Source: Chloroflexota bacterium | GTDB lineage: Bacteria; Chloroflexota; Anaerolineae; B4-G1; SLSP01 | Direction of reading: 5' to 3' | Assembly (NCBI GenBank): GCA_012798275.1 | Contig: JAAZNO010000051.1 | Location: 1 to 8,812 of the forward strand | DNA length: 8,812 nucleotides | Shown: piece by piece, positions 1 to 6,275 of the stretch | How positions within the stretch are numbered: position 1 is the first letter of the stretch | How the letters are laid out: every line of letters starts with the position of its first letter | The notes under the pieces: generated by a model | The model's database searches: none | The model's input: only the letters and a program-made list of their open reading frames with translations | Told to the model about the DNA's origin: nothing | Position numbers and translations under genes: made by a program

Positions 1-1453
1 TGCCCCGACGCCAGCGACCCCGGCGGAACCGCTAGCGCCCATCCCGCCGACGCCCCCCCCTTCGTCGGCAATGGAGACAGGGGAAGAGACCAAAAGGGAG
101 GCGCCTGCCGCGCGCCCGCGCCTGTCACTGCCGCGTCTCAAACTGCCGTCCTTGCATCTCCGGGAGACCTTGGGGCCGTTGTTCCGTGCCTTTGGTCGCG
201 CGCTGATGCCCGGCAAGGTGAAGGCGAAACGCGCGCGCGTCTCACGGATGGCGCCGCAGGAGAATCCACTGCTGCTCAGCAGCCTCGCGCTAGGCCTGTT
301 GCTCCTTACTTCCCTCATCACTCTCACCACCTATTTCCAGTTTGGCGGCGCCTCGCGGGTTGAGACGCTGCTGGCCGATGCGGAGGTCGCCTGGCAAGAG
401 GCCTACACCAGTCAGGCGGCAGAGGACTGGCAACGAGCTCTCACGCTGGCGCAGCAAGTGCTGGCGCTGGATTCAAGCAATGCCAGGGCGCAGACTTTGC
501 GCGATGAAGCGCAGCTCAACCTCGAGATGCTGGAGAAAGCGGCGGTGCTGTCACTCACCAAGATCGCGGAGCTGGGGGTTTCGCCGGCGCCGCGCCGGCT
601 GTTGGTCACCCGCACGTGGATCTACCTGCTCAACCCCGTCACCGAGGAGGTGCTGGGGATGCCGCTCGCGGAGGATGGCTTGCGTTTGAGCTCCGCCGCG
701 CCCACCTCGATCCTGCGGCGCGGTCAGATCGTGGCAGGCGCGACCGTCGAACATCTCGTAGACATTGCCTGGGTGACGCCGGGAGCGACCTATGGCGACG
801 GCGCCCTGTTCATCTACAGCGACGACGGCACGTTGTACGTCTATGAGCCGACGCTGGGGCCGGCGGGGATCACGCGGCAGCGTTTGGAGGGCGAACACAC
901 GTCGCGCTCGGTGACGATGATCGCCACTTACGGGGAGCAGCTCTACTTGCTCGATCGGCAGCAGGGGCAGTTATTCCGGTATGCGCCCCTCAATCGCCTG
1001 TATAACAGCCCGCCGCGTCCGTATTTCGTGCCCGGCGCGGCCCCGCAGCTGCAAACGGTATTGAACCTGGGCCTCGACGGACGGCTCTACCTGCTGCTGG
1101 GCGATGGGTCAGTCCGCGTGTACTTCTCCGGCGCGGAAGATCTCACGTTTGCCCTGCGCGGCTTGCCTGACAACAACCTGCAGGCCGCGGTGATGTATGT
1201 CGAGCCGGACGCCGTTGCAAGAGATCCCCATGAAGAGCCTGCCGATGAGGGACGTATCTATCTGGGAGACCGCCAGAATGAGCGCATCGTGGCGCTCGAC
1301 AAGCGGGGGAACTATCTCCATCAATTCCGCGTGCGCGAAGGGCAGTTGCGGCAATTGGAGACGTTCGTGGTGACGCAAGAGCCACGGGTGCTGTACATGA
1401 TCGCCGCCAATGGGCTCTACGCCGCTCTGCTGCCCGAATTTTCCTCGCCGTAG
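1..1453 (+). CDS. Membrane-anchored protein with proline-rich linker and predicted beta-propeller (5' partial)
   Basis: The reading frame is open to the left edge (first full codon at base 2). The residues before the Met at 71 are rich in Pro, Ala and Thr, and no ribosome binding site precedes 71, so the gene very probably begins outside the window. Numbered from that Met, residues 1-60 are basic and Pro-rich. Residues 66-87 form one membrane helix (LLLSSLALGLLLLTSLITL). Residues 98-160 are a helical TPR-like segment (EDWQRALTLAQQVLALDSSN). Residues 170-455 contain repeated beta-rich units with Gly-Asp turns (GALFIYSDDGTLYVY, GEQLYLLDRQQGQLFRY, DGRLYLLLGDGSVRVY, GRIYLGDRQNERIVALD), which suggests a six- or seven-bladed propeller of NHL/PQQ style outside the membrane. 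I see no catalytic motif in the visible part. The missing N-terminus might carry a cytoplasmic regulatory domain such as a phosphatase or kinase, but that is a guess. The gene ends a few bases before the histidine kinase, so the two are probably co-transcribed. Function not recognised. Confidence 0.8.
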   Translation, partial: APTPATPAEPLAPIPPTPPPSSAMETGEETKREAPAARPRLSLPRLKLPSLHLRETLGPLFRAFGRALMPGKVKAKRARVSRMAPQENPLLLSSLALGLLLLTSLITLTTYFQFGGASRVETLLADAEVAWQEAYTSQAAEDWQRALTLAQQVLALDSSNARAQTLRDEAQLNLEMLEKAAVLSLTKIAELGVSPAPRRLLVTRTWIYLLNPVTEEVLGMPLAEDGLRLSSAAPTSILRRGQIVAGATVEHLVDIAWVTPGATYGDGALFIYSDDGTLYVYEPTLGPAGITRQRLEGEHTSRSVTMIATYGEQLYLLDRQQGQLFRYAPLNRLYNSPPRPYFVPGAAPQLQTVLNLGLDGRLYLLLGDGSVRVYFSGAEDLTFALRGLPDNNLQAAVMYVEPDAVARDPHEEPADEGRIYLGDRQNERIVALDKRGNYLHQFRVREGQLRQLETFVVTQEPRVLYMIAANGLYAALLPEFSSP

Positions 1454-1465
1454 CCCCGGAGCGTG

Positions 1466-2647
1466 ATGCGCATGCCCCCTCGCCGCCGTCTCCTGCAAAC
1501 CGCCGATTGGGCTTTCATTGTCGTGGTCATCGCCGCGTATGTGTCGTTGTTCACGGCTGCGGGAGTGGCTTTCACGCCGGTGGAAGTCCTGGCGCTGGTA
1601 GGACTGGGCCTCCTTTACATTGGCATCGGCACATATCTCTTCGAGAATTATGTTTTGGGGACGGCGGTAAGGATGCGGCTGCTCTATTTCGGGGCGCAGT
1701 TCCTTTTGGCCATCGCGATTACCCTGTTGGCTCATTTCAGCGGGGCGTTTTGGCTGCTGCTGTTGCCGCTGGTGAGCCATGGAGCGGTGTTATTTGAGCG
1801 GTGGGGTGTGGTCGCCTTCAGCGCGTTGACGACGCTTATTTTCGGGTTGCTTATCGGTATCCCCAACGGCTGGCAGATCGGGGTGACGGCGGTGCTCTCT
1901 TTTGTGCCCGGCGTAGTCTTCGTCGTGATCTTCACGCAGATGGCGATGAGTGAAGCCCGGGCGCGGAGTGAAGGGGAGCGCCTGGCGCGCGACCTGGCGG
2001 AAGCACATGCGGCGTTGGCGCGCTATGCCGTGCAGGCAGAGGAGCTGGCGACGGCGCGAGAACGCAACCGTCTGGCCCGCGAAATTCACGACAGCCTGGG
2101 ACATTATCTCACGGCGATCAATGTGCAATTGGAGGCCGCCCGCGCGCTGGCGCGCGAGAATCCCGCGCAGGCCCTGGCACCGTTGGAACGGGCGCAGGCG
2201 CTGACGAAAGAGGGGCTGCACGAAGTACGTCGCTCGGTGGCAGCGTTGCGCGCTTCGCCGCTGGAGGGGAAGGCATTGACGACGGTGCTGGCCGCGCTGG
2301 CTGCGGAGTGCAGCGCTGCCGGTATCGCCACGGCCTTCACGGTGAATGGCGAGCCGCGTCCCCTCTCGCCGCAAGTGGAGCTGACGCTCTATCGCACCGT
2401 GCAAGAGGCGCTCACGAACGTGCGCAAACACGCTCAGGCGCGTCATGCCGGGGTGACGTTGACCTACACCGCCCAGGAAGTGCGCCTGAAGGTGACGGAC
2501 GATGGCATCGGCAGCGACATGCCGACGAGCGACGGCTTTGGCCTTGTGGGCCTGCGCGAGCGGGTGCAGCTGCTTGGTGGCGAATTGCGCCTCGCTTCGG
2601 AAGTCGGCGCGGGCTTTGAGCTGGAGCTCTCCTTGCACGAAGGGTGA
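1466..2647 (+). CDS. NarL-family sensor histidine kinase (HisKA_3 + HATPase_c)
   Basis: Membrane histidine kinase that autophosphorylates on His and passes phosphate to a NarL/LuxR-type regulator. I chose ATG 1466 because GGAG lies at 1458-1461; GTG 1463 is too close to it and ATG 1472 is an alternative. Numbered from GTG 1463, about six hydrophobic helices cover residues 15-160 with no large extracellular sensor domain, so the signal is probably sensed in or at the membrane. A short helical linker (162-200) leads to the HisKA_3 dimerisation helix with H-box EIHDSLGHYLT and phospho-acceptor His209 (codon 2087-2089). The ATPase domain shows the N-box QEALTNVRKHA (314-324), the G1 box DDGIGSD (346-352) and the G2 box GFGLVGLRERV (358-368). 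All key residues look intact, and about 393 residues is normal for this family. It follows the propeller gene closely. Its likely partner is the regulator at 4791, from which it is now separated by two unrelated genes. Confidence 0.93.
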   Translation: MRMPPRRRLLQTADWAFIVVVIAAYVSLFTAAGVAFTPVEVLALVGLGLLYIGIGTYLFENYVLGTAVRMRLLYFGAQFLLAIAITLLAHFSGAFWLLLLPLVSHGAVLFERWGVVAFSALTTLIFGLLIGIPNGWQIGVTAVLSFVPGVVFVVIFTQMAMSEARARSEGERLARDLAEAHAALARYAVQAEELATARERNRLAREIHDSLGHYLTAINVQLEAARALARENPAQALAPLERAQALTKEGLHEVRRSVAALRASPLEGKALTTVLAALAAECSAAGIATAFTVNGEPRPLSPQVELTLYRTVQEALTNVRKHAQARHAGVTLTYTAQEVRLKVTDDGIGSDMPTSDGFGLVGLRERVQLLGGELRLASEVGAGFELELSLHEG

Positions 2648-2675
2648 ACAGCGCGGGGGAAGAGTGGAGTGGATG

Positions 2676-3935
2676 ATGCTCAGCAAAATTGAAATCTCAC
2701 ATTATAAATGTTTCAGACATGCCAGTCTCGAATTGGCGCCTTTCAACATCTTGATCGGGCCCAACGCCAGTGGGAAAAGCACCTTTCTGGATAGCCTGGC
2801 TTTCATTCGGGATGCGCTGGAAAGCGATGTCGAGAAAGCGGTGCGCAAACGCGCGAGCACTTTGCAAGAGTTGGTTTGGAAACATGAAGACGCCGAAAAA
2901 GGATTTGAAATTGCGCTTGAAGCGAGCCTGCCGGCATCTCTGAAGACCAATGGCTATGACACTTTGCGCTATGAGGTGGGGGTAGGCCTGGGGAAGAATG
3001 GCTCAATTGTTGTCGGTGGGGAAAACTTATGGCTGATCAATTCCACGCAACGTCGTAAGCAGGAGCTATTTCCTGTGCCGCTGTTCCCGTTTGAGCCCCC
3101 TGCCGATGTGGAACCGGTGTTGCATCCCGGGCGTTTGAAAAAGCCCCAAGGCTATCGCCTGGTGGTGCGCAAGGTTGCCGATAGCGGCAATGACTATTTC
3201 CGCTCGGAGAAAACCGATTGGAATATGATGCTGCGATTTTCCCCGCAACGGCTGGCACTGACCGGCATCCCGGAAGATTATGACCGCTTCCCCTCGGCCT
3301 TGTGGTGGAAGCGCGTCCTCTTGCAAAACGTGCAAGTCTTGCAGCTGAATAGTGTGCTGATGCGCCGAACCTGTCCTTCCGATGCGCCGCGGGTATTTCA
3401 ACCCGATGGATCCAATCTGCCGATCATGGTTAAAATGCTTCTGGAAACTGATCCGCAACGTTTTGAGTGGTGGATACGACACTTACAGACCATTCTTGAG
3501 GATCTGGCGCACATTGAGGTTGCGGAACGTCCCGAGGATCGCTCCTATTACCTGTTAGTCACTTACCGAAATGGCCTTTCCGTCCCCGCGTGGTTACTTT
3601 CGGATGGCACCTTGAGGTTGTTGGCGCTGACGTTGCTCGCCTATCTGCCCAACAGCGAACAAGTCTTTGTCATTGAAGAGCCTGAAAATGGAATTCATCC
3701 TAAAGCCATTGAAGCGGTTTTTAAGGCGCTAAGCTCGGTCTACAATAGTCAGGTCTTCCTGGCTACGCATTCGCCCCTGATTCTGGCGCTGGCGGAACCG
3801 GAAAACTTGTTGGTCTTTGCTCAATCCCCTGGCGGAGTGACGTCGGTGGTCAATGGGTCGCGACATCCCATGCTGCGCGACTGGCAACGTGAACCCTCTC
3901 TGGAGACGTTGTTTGCGGCAGGAGTTCTGGGATGA
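2676..3935 (+). CDS. OLD/AAA_21-type ABC ATPase, first gene of a two-gene cassette
   Basis: Predicted soluble ATP-binding protein of the SMC/OLD-like ABC superfamily (AAA_21 / COG4637 type), 419 residues. I start it at ATG 2676, six bases after GGAG (2666-2669); ATG 2673 is equally in frame. The frame is open further upstream, but that part overlaps the kinase gene and has the composition of its shadow. The N-terminus has the family pattern of a beta strand and KCFRH before the ATP site (KIEISHYKCFRHASLEL). Walker A is GPNASGKST (28-36). An ABC-signature-like LLSDGTLRLLALTLL lies at 307-321. Walker B is VFVIEEPENGIHP (330-342), with a double Glu, and the switch histidine is in ATHSP (H365). 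The 270 residues between the Walker motifs are the variable insert of the family; I see no coiled coil or zinc hook. No nuclease domain is fused, so the effector is probably the next gene, with which it overlaps by ATGA. GC content is visibly lower than in the flanks. Such ATPases usually act as nucleotide-driven sensors or loaders for a nuclease partner; the specific role here is inference. Confidence 0.92.
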   Translation: MLSKIEISHYKCFRHASLELAPFNILIGPNASGKSTFLDSLAFIRDALESDVEKAVRKRASTLQELVWKHEDAEKGFEIALEASLPASLKTNGYDTLRYEVGVGLGKNGSIVVGGENLWLINSTQRRKQELFPVPLFPFEPPADVEPVLHPGRLKKPQGYRLVVRKVADSGNDYFRSEKTDWNMMLRFSPQRLALTGIPEDYDRFPSALWWKRVLLQNVQVLQLNSVLMRRTCPSDAPRVFQPDGSNLPIMVKMLLETDPQRFEWWIRHLQTILEDLAHIEVAERPEDRSYYLLVTYRNGLSVPAWLLSDGTLRLLALTLLAYLPNSEQVFVIEEPENGIHPKAIEAVFKALSSVYNSQVFLATHSPLILALAEPENLLVFAQSPGGVTSVVNGSRHPMLRDWQREPSLETLFAAGVLG

Positions 3936-4564
3936 GTTTTCAATACGATCTGGTGGTTTTGGTTGCCGACGCCGATGCTGAGTGGGCGTTGCGCACCTTA
4001 CTTGAAAGCCGGGCCGAAGCTCTTGGCATCCGAACGCCAACCAGCAAAGTTATCCGTGATCCGGGCCGGGATGCGGGAGTCTTCCGGCGAGCTCATGATC
4101 TGCTGCGATCCTATACGAAGTTGGCCGCCTATGCCCTGGTGTTGCTGGATCGTGAGGGCTCGGGACAGGAACAGCGCCAGACTGCCTCAGAAATGGAAGC
4201 TGACCTGGAAGATCGCCTGGGCCGGGCAGGTTGGCTGACGGAAGCGCAGCAACCTCGTGCGGCAGCAATTGTGTTGGACCCTGAATTGGAGGTCTGGGTT
4301 TGGTCACGTTCTCCCCATGTCCCTGAAGTGTTGGGCCTGGAACAAGAAAGGCTGGCGCGCCTGTTGGAGCGCTGCGACCGCGAGCCGAATGGAAAGCCAA
4401 CGCGGCCCAAGGAAGCTTTGCTTGCCGCGTTGCATGAAGCCCGCAAACCTCATTCACCTGCTATTTACCGTGAGCTTGCACAGACGGTCAGCTTGCAGGC
4501 CCACGAACGCGCGTTTGATAAATTGCGGAGCACATTGCAGGCCTGGTTTCCCACTCTGGAATGA
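3932..4564 (+). CDS. ATPase-partner protein with acidic motifs, possibly TOPRIM-like effector
   Basis: A 210-residue soluble protein that I cannot assign to a named family with certainty. Its ATG overlaps the TGA of the ATPase gene (ATGA, 3932-3935) and has GGAG at 3921-3924, so the two are translationally coupled and probably act as a complex. Visible features in order are: strand LVVLVADADAEWAL (7-20) with D13, D15 and E17; R52 and H55-D56 in FRRAHDLL; strand ALVLLDREGSG (68-78) with D73 and E75; strand AAIVLDPELEVWVWS (111-125) with D116, E118 and E120; then a helical, charged C-terminus (137-205). An alternation of hydrophobic strands ending in acidic residues, located next to an OLD-like ATPase, is what a TOPRIM-type metal-dependent nuclease would show. 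RloB, DUF4276 and DUF4435 proteins are known partners of this kind. However, the usual N-terminal VEG-type glutamate motif is replaced by VADADAE, so the TOPRIM call is a hypothesis. No signal peptide or membrane helix is seen. Confidence 0.88.
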   Translation: MSFQYDLVVLVADADAEWALRTLLESRAEALGIRTPTSKVIRDPGRDAGVFRRAHDLLRSYTKLAAYALVLLDREGSGQEQRQTASEMEADLEDRLGRAGWLTEAQQPRAAAIVLDPELEVWVWSRSPHVPEVLGLEQERLARLLERCDREPNGKPTRPKEALLAALHEARKPHSPAIYRELAQTVSLQAHERAFDKLRSTLQAWFPTLE

Positions 4565-4594
4565 CCTCAGCGTCAATATGCACCCTGGCTGAGG
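4565..4594 (+). repeat. 7-bp inverted repeat directly after the cassette stop codon
   Basis: CCTCAGC (4565-4571) and GCTGAGG (4588-4594) form a perfect 7-bp stem with a 16-base loop, beginning at the base after the TGA of the effector gene. No T-run follows, so as a terminator it is weak. It might mark the end of the inserted cassette. The rest of the gap to 4790 holds no gene or clear promoter that I can support. Confidence 0.3.
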
Positions 4595-4790
4595 ATGGGG
4601 CCTGAGGCGGGCCCATGCGCTGCTGAAGGTCAGGTGTCCCTCCTGCAGCAGAGATGCCTTGAGGGGGGCGTCATTGCCTGCATCTGCATAGAGTGCAAGG
4701 GACGATGTGAAACGGACGAGAATTCGTGGCTGAAGCAGAGGGGAGTCGCGACCCGTTGAGATCGGCTTCACGCCATTCGAGGGGGAGGGG

Positions 4791-5441
4791 ATGGGCCGCA
4801 TTCGCATTGTGCTGGTAGATGATCAGGCGATGTTCCGTGAGGGGCTGCGGACGTTGCTCGCCACGCAACCCGACTTCGAGGTGGTGGGGGAAGCCGCCAA
4901 CGGCGGAGAGGCGCTGCGCCTGTGCGCGACCTGCCAGCCCGAGGTGGTGTTGATGGATTTGCGGATGCCGGTGCTGGATGGCGTCGCGGCGACGCGACAA
5001 CTGCACGCGCTCTATCCCGACGTGCGGGTGATTGTGCTGACCACTTTCGATGATGATGAAGACATCTTTGAGGGGCTGCGCGCCGGCGCCCTCGGCTATC
5101 TCCTCAAAGACGCGAGCTCGACCAAGCTCTTCGAGGCGGTGCGCGCCGCCGCACGCGGTGAATCCTTTCTCCAGCCTTCGGTGGCGACAAAGGTGGTGGC
5201 GGAATTCGCGCGGCTGGTGGAACAGGCCCCCCGTATTGAAGCGCCAGTCGCAGCCCTTTCCGAACGCGAACTGGCGGTGCTGCGCCTGGTCGCGCAGGGA
5301 GCAAGCAACAAGGAAATCGCTACCACACTCTTCATCGCCGAGGGTACGGTGAAGAATCACCTCACCAGCATCCTCGCCAAGCTCGAAGTACGCGACCGCA
5401 CGCAGGCGGCCCTCAAAGCGCGCGAGTTGGGGTTGCTGTGA
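4791..5441 (+). CDS. NarL/FixJ-family response regulator (REC + LuxR HTH)
   Basis: Two-component transcription factor of 216 residues, the standard length. The purine-rich GGGGGAGGGG stretch ends immediately before ATG 4791, and MGRIRIVLVDDQ is the usual beginning of the receiver. In the receiver, D10 and D11 form the acidic pocket, D56 in VLMDLRMPVLDG is the phospho-acceptor, T84/T85 is the switch position and K107 in YLLKDAS is the conserved lysine. A linker (about 125-152) leads to the LuxR-type helix-turn-helix ALSERELAVLRLVAQGASNK (155-174) and the recognition-helix region EGTVKNHLTSILAKL (184-198). All key residues are intact. By family it is the natural partner of the HisKA_3 kinase at 1466, but 2.1 kb of unrelated coding DNA now separates them. 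It could bind the palindrome at 5494-5505 just downstream and control the membrane-protein gene; that is inference. Confidence 0.95.
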   Translation: MGRIRIVLVDDQAMFREGLRTLLATQPDFEVVGEAANGGEALRLCATCQPEVVLMDLRMPVLDGVAATRQLHALYPDVRVIVLTTFDDDEDIFEGLRAGALGYLLKDASSTKLFEAVRAAARGESFLQPSVATKVVAEFARLVEQAPRIEAPVAALSERELAVLRLVAQGASNKEIATTLFIAEGTVKNHLTSILAKLEVRDRTQAALKARELGLL

Positions 5442-5478
5442 GGGGACGCCGGGGAGCTGCTCTTCACGCCGGCGCCCC
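5442..5478 (+). terminator. GC-rich hairpin after the response regulator (possible terminator without U-tract)
   Basis: GGGGACGCCGG (5442-5452) pairs with CCGGCGCCCC (5469-5478) over ten base pairs with one bulged A, closing a 16-base loop. It begins at the base after the regulator's TGA. It is followed by AAAATCG rather than a T-run, so it is not a classical intrinsic terminator. It could still slow polymerase or protect the 3' end of the message. Confidence 0.35.
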
Positions 5479-5493
5479 AAAATCGTGCTGCGC

Positions 5494-5505
5494 TGTGACG
5501 TCACA
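5494..5505. promoter_or_regulatory. Perfect 12-bp palindrome TGTGACGTCACA, candidate operator
   Basis: TGTGACGTCACA reads the same on both strands. It lies about 55 bases upstream of the extended -10 element at 5561-5569, a usual distance for an activator site. The half-site TGTGA equals the CRP/FNR-family half-site, but the halves are two bases apart rather than six, so it is not a normal CRP site. The regulator encoded just upstream, or another dimeric factor, could bind it. Confidence 0.35.
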
Positions 5506-5560
5506 CGCTCCAATATGACCCCAACCGTGACCTGTGGGCCATCCTTTTCCCGTCCTGCCA

Positions 5561-5569
5561 TGGTATAGT
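5561..5569 (+). promoter_or_regulatory. Extended -10 promoter element for the LiaF-like membrane-protein gene
   Basis: TGGTATAGT matches the extended -10 pattern TGnTATAAT with one mismatch. No good -35 hexamer is found 17 bases upstream, which is common for extended -10 promoters. Transcription would start near 5576, giving a leader of about 80 bases before ATG 5655. Its presence suggests that the downstream genes are transcribed separately from the regulator. Confidence 0.45.
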
Positions 5570-5654
5570 ACGCTCGTCATCCAGACGCGAGGCGAACTGG
5601 AGTCCGCGCGACATTCGCCACGGATTTCGGGATTTCTGCAGGAGGAGGGTTGGA

Positions 5655-6176
5655 ATGAGCAACGAGGTGCCGGTTCAGGACACAAAGAAGCGCCAGCAGC
5701 TGGTGTGGGGCGTGGTGCTGGTGAGTGTGGGAGTGTGGATGTTGGTGAGCAATTTCACGGGATGGGAGCTCGGCGCGGCATTGCCCCTGGCGTTGGGACT
5801 GTTTTTCCTGGTGTGGGGCAGTGTAAACCGGAAGGTGGGCTTCCTGATCCCCGGCGGCATTTTGATGGGGATCGGCGCGGGCGTGGTGCTGCTGGAAGGC
5901 CCCTTCAACGGGCTGGAGGGCGAGGCGGCAGGCGGCCTGTTCCTGCTGGCTTTCGCGCTGGGGTGGGCGCTGATCACGCTGACCTCGGCGCTGTTCGTCC
6001 GCAAAGTCGCCTGGTGGCCCCTCATCCCCGGCGGGATCATGGCCTTCATTGGCAGCGCGCTGCTCATCGGCGATCCCATGACGACCGTGCTGCAATATGC
6101 CGGGCAGGGGTGGCCCATCGTCTTGATCGCCATCGGCCTGTACCTGATTCTGTGGCGCAAGGGCTTGCAGGAGTAG
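5655..6176 (+). CDS. Six-helix membrane protein, LiaI/LiaF-like (DUF5668-type)
   Basis: A 173-residue integral membrane protein. The start is well supported by AGGAGGAGG (5640-5648), six bases before ATG 5655. After a short charged N-terminus with KKR, hydrophobic helices fall at about 15-33, 40-55, 62-80, 92-114, 119-138 and 152-167. The second half echoes the first: VGFLIPGGILMGIGAGVVLL (61-80) resembles AWWPLIPGGIMAFIGSALLI (119-138), which points to internal duplication. Repeated Gly-rich hairpins with GxxLxxLG spacing are typical of the membrane parts of LiaI/LiaF and related proteins, which in Firmicutes restrain envelope-stress two-component systems. No PspC or C-terminal LiaF domain is present. 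The position after a NarL-type regulator fits such a role, but function is inferred only. It could equally be a generic small membrane protein. Confidence 0.85.
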   Translation: MSNEVPVQDTKKRQQLVWGVVLVSVGVWMLVSNFTGWELGAALPLALGLFFLVWGSVNRKVGFLIPGGILMGIGAGVVLLEGPFNGLEGEAAGGLFLLAFALGWALITLTSALFVRKVAWWPLIPGGIMAFIGSALLIGDPMTTVLQYAGQGWPIVLIAIGLYLILWRKGLQE

Positions 6177-6247
6177 CCAGGAATCCTCTGGCGTCATGCC
6201 ACCGAGATCGGGCACTCCCTCGTGGCGGCGTACAGGCGGGGACGCCC

Positions 6248-6263
6248 GCTGACTTCTGACTCG
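6248..6263 (+). repeat. Short dispersed repeat GCTGACTTCTGACTCG, copy 1
   Basis: Sixteen bases just upstream of the GNAT-fusion ribosome site match GCTGACTGCTGACTCG at 7808-7823, upstream of the ABC transporter gene, with one mismatch. Both copies end shortly before a Shine-Dalgarno sequence. The repeat could be a shared leader element or a remnant of a short repetitive sequence. Confidence 0.4.
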
Positions 6264-6275
6264 AAAGGATCAAAC

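Noticed and set aside
2502..2675. Upstream in-frame extension of the ATPase gene from ATG 2502
   Set aside because: It lies entirely over the kinase's ATPase domain in another frame, its residues show no family resemblance, and GGAG sits directly before ATG 2673/2676.
1790..2686. Minus-strand open frame opposite the kinase (298 codons)
   Set aside because: Shadow of the well-supported kinase, with a His/Arg/Gln-rich translation and no recognisable domain.
2676..4564. PARIS (AriA/AriB) system
   Set aside because: The ATPase-plus-effector layout is similar, but the 210-residue partner is shorter than AriB and shows no recognisable DUF4435 pattern by eye.
4454..4807. Minus-strand open frame across the gap between cassette and regulator
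   Set aside because: It covers the end of the effector gene and the regulator's start, has no recognisable ribosome site, and shows no domain.
5494..5505. CRP binding site
   Set aside because: The half-sites TGTGA/TCACA are right, but the spacer is two bases instead of six, so a normal CRP dimer would not fit.
4671..5561. Long minus-strand open frame opposite the response regulator (296 codons)
   Set aside because: It is antisense to a gene with intact receiver and LuxR motifs. High GC keeps the frame open; the composition (His/Arg/Gln-rich) is typical of a shadow.
5534..6259. Plus-strand open frame of 241 codons over the LiaF-like gene
   Set aside because: It is in another frame, starts upstream of the promoter and ribosome site, and its translation is Gly/Arg-rich and unlike any fold, while the 5655 gene has a strong ribosome site and clear membrane helices.
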